Source: a virus
Direction: 5' to 3' (one strand)
Virus record (IMG/VR): IMGVR_UViG_3300037502_001319
Coordinates: 1-32,554 of that record
DNA: 32,554 nucleotides
The notes under the pieces are model-generated. The model had not been told where the DNA came from, made no database searches, and worked only from the letters and a program-made list of their open reading frames with translations. The position numbers were made by a program, and so were the translations under genes. Shown one piece after another: positions 28,851 through 32,554 of the stretch; positions within the stretch are counted from its first letter, which is position 1; every line of letters begins with the position of its first letter.

Positions 28851-29011
28851 AGGAACAGTCATCACCCATCCTCCGAGCCATCGAGAAGGGCGTCTGGCCC
28901 TTCCTCCTGCACGTGCAGGATGGCCGGTGGTACCTCAACAAGGCCAAGAAGCGCAGTCGCGCTGAGGAACTCAACCAGCAAGCAAACCAACTAGGAGAAG
29001 CGAAATGGTAG
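28847..29011 (+). CDS. Small hypothetical protein (54 aa)
   Basis: It starts with GTG overlapping the previous stop and encodes KEQSSPILRAIEKGVWPFLL, HVQDGRWYLNKAKKRSRAEE and a Gln-rich end. A longer frame beginning at 28730 overlaps the preceding gene and is not preferred. The last codons overlap the next ATG. No family recognised. Confidence 0.5.
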   Translation: MKEQSSPILRAIEKGVWPFLLHVQDGRWYLNKAKKRSRAEELNQQANQLGEAKW

Positions 29012-29280
29012 ACAAAGACGAAGCCCTATTCCTTGCGGATGAACTTGAAGCACCGCTTGGTACGGTGATCAGCAGCGAGGTGGACCGCAGGGCGGTAGCA
29101 GAACTGCGACGGTTGCACAGAGTCAATGCCGAACTGCTGGAGGCGTTGCGCTGGATCGAGCGCCGCTGCCCTGCCCAACTTCTTCAGCAAGAGCTGCACA
29201 GAATCCACATGGAAGCAGCGCATGACGCTGGTGCTTGTGCCCGCGCCGCCATCACCAAAGCCGCAGGAGAACAGACATGA
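29005..29280 (+). CDS. Small helical phage protein with AELRRLHRVNAELLEAL motif (91 aa)
   Basis: The product has DEALFLADELEAPLGTVISS and RAVAELRRLHRVNAELLEAL. The same building blocks (AELRRLH, ELLEALR) recur in the partial gene at 32248, so this phage carries at least two copies of this early-type family. TAGGAG precedes the ATG. Such proteins are common in phages without a known role. Confidence 0.55.
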   Translation: MVDKDEALFLADELEAPLGTVISSEVDRRAVAELRRLHRVNAELLEALRWIERRCPAQLLQQELHRIHMEAAHDAGACARAAITKAAGEQT

Positions 29281-29441
29281 AGCACGAACAGGACGAACAA
29301 CCAGACCCCGCCGAGTCGGCCACCGAGGTGGGGCATAAGCCTGACGAGGAAGAACTCGATGACTTGTCGTGGGCCATCGTGAAGTTGGCCGGTGCGTTGA
29401 TGCTGGTCGGTATCGCCGTGGGCGTGATGTGGGGGAAGTGA
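29277..29441 (+). CDS. Single-pass membrane protein (54 aa)
   Basis: The start overlaps the previous stop (ATGA). An acidic N-terminal part (HEQDEQPDPAESATEVGHKP) is followed by one membrane segment (AIVKLAGALMLVGIAVGVMW) at the C-terminus. It resembles small phage membrane proteins. Holin-like or anchoring roles are possible, but a holin would normally be longer. Its stop overlaps the following start (TGATG). Confidence 0.5.
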   Translation: MKHEQDEQPDPAESATEVGHKPDEEELDDLSWAIVKLAGALMLVGIAVGVMWGK

Positions 29442-29803
29442 TGGGAAATTTGAAACTCATCCGCCCCGCGTACCGCAGGAAGGTGAATGCCGGGACTTTT
29501 GCGCGGCTTGTTTCCCACCTGATGCTTGGCGCGTCAGTTGCCGACCTCGTAGAGGAGACCGGCCTGACCAAGGCAACGGTGCGCAAATACATCAACGCGT
29601 TGTACAACCACGGTGTGGTGAGGATTTCATCCTGGGAGCGCACGACGATGAACCGTCCCGTGATTGCGGTGTACAAGGTCGGTCAAGAGACCGACGTCAA
29701 GCAGCCGCGCATGACGCCGACCGAGAGGAAGGCGAAGTACCGGGCTAAGAAGCGCCGGGAGAAGGAAGCTCTGCTGGAGCAGGCGTGGAGGGAGGCGGCA
29801 TGA
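29441..29803 (+). CDS. Winged-helix/HTH DNA-binding protein (120 aa)
   Basis: Residues about 20-65 hold TFARLVSHLMLGASVADLVE and ETGLTKATVRKYINALYNHG followed by VVRISSWERTTM. This is a helix-turn-helix with a wing, like MarR/ArsR-type or phage replication/regulator winged helices. The C-terminus is very basic (TERKAKYRAKKRREKEALLE). ATG at 29441 overlaps the upstream stop, so a longer frame to 29369 is not used. It is probably a transcriptional regulator of the phage. The target sites are unknown, and the 17-bp palindromes are possible candidates. Confidence 0.65.
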   Translation: MGNLKLIRPAYRRKVNAGTFARLVSHLMLGASVADLVEETGLTKATVRKYINALYNHGVVRISSWERTTMNRPVIAVYKVGQETDVKQPRMTPTERKAKYRAKKRREKEALLEQAWREAA

Positions 29804-30000
29804 TAAATGACCCCTTCGGTCCAGTGCCCCTCAAGCGCGAGGGCGCTATTGCAGACCCAGATTCGTTTACATGGGAGTGCGATCTCAGCCTGTGTGAGAA
29901 GTGTAGACAGCATTATTTAAGCTGGAAGCAGCAGTATCTTGAGCAAGAGGGTAAGTGGAAACAGCAATGCCTTGAACGGAAAGCCGGGGGTACGTCATGA
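29800..30000 (+). CDS. Cys-containing hypothetical protein (66 aa)
   Basis: Start ATG overlaps the previous stop (ATGA). The central CDLSLCEKCRQHYLSWKQQY has three cysteines (CxxxxCxxC) that could bind metal with the following His. The C-terminal part is a Gln/Lys-rich helix. No family recognised. Its stop overlaps the next start. Confidence 0.5.
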   Translation: MINDPFGPVPLKREGAIADPDSFTWECDLSLCEKCRQHYLSWKQQYLEQEGKWKQQCLERKAGGTS

Positions 30001-30227
30001 GCGAAGCCGCCCTCCTCTTCGGTGTTTACGTGTCCGGCGTTTTGGTCGGCATCGGCATGACGCTGATGTTTAAGTGGCACAACCGACGCGCAATCCAGAA
30101 GGCCACCGCGCAGGAATGCGCAGACATTCTGCGGTGCTACGTGCCCGTGTTCATGTTCAAGGACCACGGCAAGTTTCAAGGTGCCCATCCGATTGATGTG
30201 CTCAAAGAAAGGTTTGGTGTGAGATGA
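29997..30227 (+). CDS. N-terminal membrane-anchored small protein (76 aa)
   Basis: A hydrophobic N-terminus (AALLFGVYVSGVLVGIGMTL followed by MFKW) makes one membrane segment or uncleaved signal. The rest is soluble (RRAIQKATAQECADILRCYV). It starts by ATGA overlap. A membrane-anchored accessory protein of unknown role. Confidence 0.5.
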   Translation: MSEAALLFGVYVSGVLVGIGMTLMFKWHNRRAIQKATAQECADILRCYVPVFMFKDHGKFQGAHPIDVLKERFGVR

Positions 30228-30616
30228 CTGACCTAAGAGCGGCAGCAGAACAAGCCCGCACCGCCCTGAACTGGGCAGCGGATCACATCCCTCCGCAAGG
30301 GGACCATTGCCAGTGTCCGGTGTGCTTGGCGTTGGATGCGTTGGAGGAAGCGTTGAAACAGCCCATACCGGACTACGAACGCGGGTTTATCGATGGCATG
30401 AGTGAGCAAGCCAGACGCAGCGTGGACAGGGCGGTGCATGCGATGGCGAAGGAACCTCAACGCACATCCCTCGGCCTTACAGAAATCATGAAGCTGATGG
30501 ACAAAGTACCGAAAGGTACGTTCTACGGCATGGTTCCTGGTGATGCCATGCGTATCTGGCTGTTAGCCGCACTTGAGACGGAAAAGGCGCATGGGATCAA
30601 GGGAGTGAAGGAATGA
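30224..30616 (+). CDS. Small phage protein with MTDLRAAAEQA N-terminus (130 aa)
   Basis: The N-terminal segment MTDLRAAAEQARTALNWAAD is like those of the next two genes (MTTLREAAQHVAAEL, MSDLRKAAQQALEAL), though the rest differs. A Cys/His cluster (HCQCPVC) at about residues 28-34 may bind metal. The C-terminal part has a conserved-looking GTFYGMVPGDAMRIWLLAAL. It is coupled to its neighbours by ATGA overlaps. Function unknown. Confidence 0.52.
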   Translation: MTDLRAAAEQARTALNWAADHIPPQGDHCQCPVCLALDALEEALKQPIPDYERGFIDGMSEQARRSVDRAVHAMAKEPQRTSLGLTEIMKLMDKVPKGTFYGMVPGDAMRIWLLAALETEKAHGIKGVKE

Positions 30617-30891
30617 CCACACTACGTGAAGCAGCGCAGCATGTGGCTGCCGAACTGCGTGCCGACATCAACTACACAAGTATGGGCACGCCGCAATCGA
30701 TGCGGGATGAATGGATGGCAGAGATGGCCGAGATGCTGGAGAAGGCAGCGGAGCCTCTTACTTTGGACAAGTTGTCCAACGCCCTCGTGATGTCCCGTCT
30801 TATCGACAAGGACGCCATTGAGAACCCCGAGGAGTACGACGACGGCGTGACGCTGGAGCAGGTACGGGCTGTTTATAGGGGGCTGGTATGA
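30613..30891 (+). CDS. Small phage protein with MTTLREAAQHV N-terminus (92 aa)
   Basis: This is the second of three neighbouring genes with related N-termini. It is helical and acidic (DEWMAEMAEMLEKAAEPLTL, then DDGVTLEQVRAVYRGL). It starts and ends with ATGA overlaps. No domain is recognised beyond the shared leader. Confidence 0.5.
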   Translation: MTTLREAAQHVAAELRADINYTSMGTPQSMRDEWMAEMAEMLEKAAEPLTLDKLSNALVMSRLIDKDAIENPEEYDDGVTLEQVRAVYRGLV

Positions 30892-31337
30892 GTGACCTGA
30901 GGAAAGCCGCCCAGCAGGCGCTGGAGGCGTTGGAGGGAGACTGCATTCCTTGGTCTGGAGGCCTACTGCAAGGATACGGAATCATTTGGAACTTTGGTGC
31001 CCCAAAGAAAAGAAAGAAGGCCCACGTTGCCGCATGGGAATCTATCAATGGACCAGTTCCAGATGGATATGTTTTGGACCATCTATGCCGCCGAAGCTGC
31101 GTGAACACAAAACATCTTGAACTTGTGACTGCCGCAGAAAACACATTGCGCGGCTTTGGGCCCACGGCGATCAACGCCAGGAAGACGCACTGCGTCCACG
31201 GCCATGAACTCTCTGGCAAGAATTTACTGATTGATTACCGAGGCCGAAGGAAGTGCAAAACATGCCAAGCGGCCCACGAAAAGGCATACAAAGACAGGCA
31301 AAAGATGGAGCAAAGCAATGAACAATGCGGAACTTGA
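30888..31337 (+). CDS. HNH homing endonuclease fused to a MSDLRKAAQQALEALE leader (149 aa)
   Basis: After the leader (1-17) comes a typical phage HNH endonuclease: DCIPWSGGLLQGYGI, AHVAAWESINGPVPDGYVLD, then HLCRRSCVNTKHLELVTAAE. The motif residues are Asp64-His65, Asn73 and His76, with Cys67 and Cys71. The end, THCVHGHELSG...CKTC, is a zinc finger like the one in the GIY-YIG enzyme. It should cut DNA, probably at a homing site in related phages. The leader matches two neighbouring genes, so the nuclease probably invaded such a gene just after its start. The nuclease body is visibly less GC-rich than its flanks. Confidence 0.85.
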   Translation: MSDLRKAAQQALEALEGDCIPWSGGLLQGYGIIWNFGAPKKRKKAHVAAWESINGPVPDGYVLDHLCRRSCVNTKHLELVTAAENTLRGFGPTAINARKTHCVHGHELSGKNLLIDYRGRRKCKTCQAAHEKAYKDRQKMEQSNEQCGT

Positions 31338-31977
31338 AAAGGCACTGAAGCGGGCTTTTGGTCTTGGGCAAACTTACTGGCAGCAATCCGACAGCGAGTC
31401 ATATGCACAAAACCGAAAGTCAGATGAAACGCTTCAGAAGTTCAGAGATTTGACGGCCTCAACCTTAGCCGCGCTGGAGCAGCAGGAGCCGGGCGTATGC
31501 GCCCGGTGTGGCGGGTTGGTCTATGACCCGGTGCTGGCGCAGGAGGAGCAGGAGCCGGTGGCGTGGATTCAGCCCGACCACCTCCAGAAAGCGCGGCAAG
31601 CGCCGTTCCTGTGCCGAGTCGAGCCGACGAAGCGGTTGGCGGACTTCGTGCCCCTCTACACCCACCCACCCCGCCGCGAGACGGAGCAGGAGACCATCAC
31701 CCCCGCCGAACTCAGCGCAGCCCTCGGCTGGCCTGGGGGCATCAGCACTCCGGTGCTGGACAAGGGGGAACTGCTGCGGATGGTGGCCGCCCACCCACCC
31801 CGCCGCGAGTGGCAGTCGCTGACGGATGAGGAGATGCTCCAGTGCCTGAAGTGGAATGAAGCGCTTGAACTGTTCAATGAGCATCGCGTGCCTGCTGAAC
31901 TGATCGAGGAGGGAAAGCAGGAAGGCCTTGGAAAAGGCCGCGCCATCGAGCAGGCTTGTAAGGAGCGAAACACATGA
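31318..31977 (+). CDS. Phage protein with repeated HPPRRE segments (219 aa)
   Basis: The product has an N-terminal helical part (LEKALKRAFGLGQTYWQQSD), CARCGGLVYD (a Cys pair), then EPVAWIQPDHLQKARQAPFL, FVPLYTHPPRRE and REWQSLTDEEMLQCLKWNEA. The EPVAW...PLYTHPPxRExxxLTDEE pattern is typical of an early-type protein family found in phages of Proteobacteria. Here a 129-bp in-frame segment is flanked by two 20-bp copies encoding HPPRRE. ATG at 31318 overlaps the end of the HNH gene. Function unknown. Confidence 0.58.
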   Translation: MNNAELEKALKRAFGLGQTYWQQSDSESYAQNRKSDETLQKFRDLTASTLAALEQQEPGVCARCGGLVYDPVLAQEEQEPVAWIQPDHLQKARQAPFLCRVEPTKRLADFVPLYTHPPRRETEQETITPAELSAALGWPGGISTPVLDKGELLRMVAAHPPRREWQSLTDEEMLQCLKWNEALELFNEHRVPAELIEEGKQEGLGKGRAIEQACKERNT

Positions 31978-32090
31978 TCCCCGCCGATTGCATGGCGTAC
32001 ACAGAGGTATTTCAAACGCTGAAGCTGGAGGTGGGCCTCACGGCGGTCTTCGGCATTCTGCTTGGCATGGTTATCGGGAGGAAGTCATGA
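31974..32090 (+). CDS. Tiny membrane protein (38 aa)
   Basis: The frame starts with an ATGA overlap at 31974 and encodes MIPADCMAYTEVFQTLKLEV and GLTAVFGILLGMVIGRKS. The second half is one membrane segment ending in RKS. Its stop overlaps the next start. Small phage membrane proteins of this type have many proposed roles, none of which can be assigned here. Confidence 0.45.
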   Translation: MIPADCMAYTEVFQTLKLEVGLTAVFGILLGMVIGRKS

Positions 32091-32242
32091 GTGAAGAAGA
32101 CCTCGATTTGACGCATGAGGTAAAAGAGCGAATCAGCGCGGCGGTGACTGAACTCGTAAACAAAATGACTGCGCAGTTGCCAGAGCACATTGACGAGCTT
32201 GTCAGAACGCAACTCACCGAATCGTACAGATTCTGGAGATAG
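32087..32242 (+). CDS. Small acidic helical protein (51 aa)
   Basis: Start ATG overlaps the previous stop (ATGA). The product is an acidic helix (DLTHEVKERISAAVTELVNK, then QLPEHIDELVRTQL) ending SYRFWR. No family recognised. Confidence 0.45.
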   Translation: MSEEDLDLTHEVKERISAAVTELVNKMTAQLPEHIDELVRTQLTESYRFWR

Positions 32243-32247
32243 AAAGC

Positions 32248-32554
32248 ATGAGTGAAGAAAAAGCACTGGCCCTGCGGCTGGCTGATGCGTTAGTAGCGGA
32301 TCGTTGGCACCCGAGATACAGAGAACACGCCGCAGCCGAACTGCGCCGCCTGCACGACCTAGTCGCCGCCTGCGAACCGTACCTGAAGGAAGGCGAGACG
32401 CCCGCCGAGCGCATCAAGCGTGAACGCGGGGACACGGAAGCTGTGTGTCGGATGTACGTCAAGCAGCGGGAGAGGAATGTCGAGCTGCTGGAGGCGTTGC
32501 GCGTGTTTGTGTCGTGCTCGCTTCCCGTTTCAACGGAGATTGATGATCGTGGAC
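32248..32554 (+). CDS. Helical phage protein, N-terminal part (cut by the right window edge)
   Basis: An open frame runs from ATG at 32248 to the edge, giving about 102 residues: MSEEKALALRLADALVADRW, then AAELRRLHDLVAACEPYL and RERNVELLEALRVFV. The AELRRLH and ELLEALR blocks match the 91-aa protein at 29005, suggesting a paralogous early-type family. No function known. Confidence 0.55.
   Translation, partial: MSEEKALALRLADALVADRWHPRYREHAAAELRRLHDLVAACEPYLKEGETPAERIKRERGDTEAVCRMYVKQRERNVELLEALRVFVSCSLPVSTEIDDRG

Noticed and set aside
1-32554. CRISPR array, integrase or prophage attachment site
   Set aside because: No regularly spaced repeat array, recombinase catalytic domain or flanking bacterial gene is visible.

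Overview
This window is part of a tailed, double-stranded DNA phage genome, or an uncultured phage contig. Everything readable from 1 to 18010 lies on the minus strand and is packaging, head and tail machinery. Everything from 18371 to the right edge lies on the plus strand and consists of small accessory or early-type genes. No tail tape-measure gene, integrase, repressor, polymerase, rRNA, tRNA or CRISPR array is visible. The portal, scaffold, gpT-like capsid protein, SU10/P22-type adaptor and fibre order suggests a short-tailed (podovirus-like), probably lytic phage. The sequence is GC-rich and resembles environmental (freshwater or marine) phages of Proteobacteria. The host is inferred only.

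Minus-strand structural block, in transcription order from 18010 leftward: terminase small and large subunits, a large portal protein, a 62-aa protein, a GroES-fold protein, a scaffold, a 154-aa head-region protein, a probable capsid decoration protein and the major capsid protein. A strong terminator follows. Next comes a free-standing GIY-YIG homing endonuclease gene with its own sigma70-type promoter. After it come more virion proteins, a 789-aa fibre built from duplicated jelly-roll-like modules, a run of small Lys-rich virion-associated proteins, a zinc-ribbon protein, an adaptor, and a second fibre cut by the left edge.

The divergent region 18011-18370 is strikingly strand-asymmetric. 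Its plus strand is a G/T tract containing a four-run G-quadruplex motif. A weak leftward promoter candidate lies beside it.

Plus-strand block: an AT-hook-bearing protein, a 54-aa protein, a 608-bp non-coding region with repeats, and a probable HTH plus degenerate treble-clef nuclease protein. These are followed by the first of three IWYLxDA Gly/Asp/Tyr-rich small proteins. A strong sigma70 promoter then leads into a roughly 420-nt structured leader and a run of small phage genes. From 23171 to 27666 there is a module of a DUF3150-like protein, a coiled-coil protein with an exact 57-bp tandem repeat, an 87-aa protein, a MoxR-type AAA+ ATPase, two more IWYLxDA proteins and a DUF2201-type metallopeptidase/VWA protein. 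From 27730 onward there are about 17 tightly packed, mostly translationally coupled small genes, including an HNH homing endonuclease fused to a shared N-terminal leader motif.

The most unusual features are the MoxR/VWA module with its IWYLxDA proteins, and a family of 17-bp palindromes (GTTATCC-N3-GGATAAC). The palindromes occur only in non-coding gaps of the plus-strand half: five perfect copies and one degenerate. They look like operators or half-DnaA-box replication elements.
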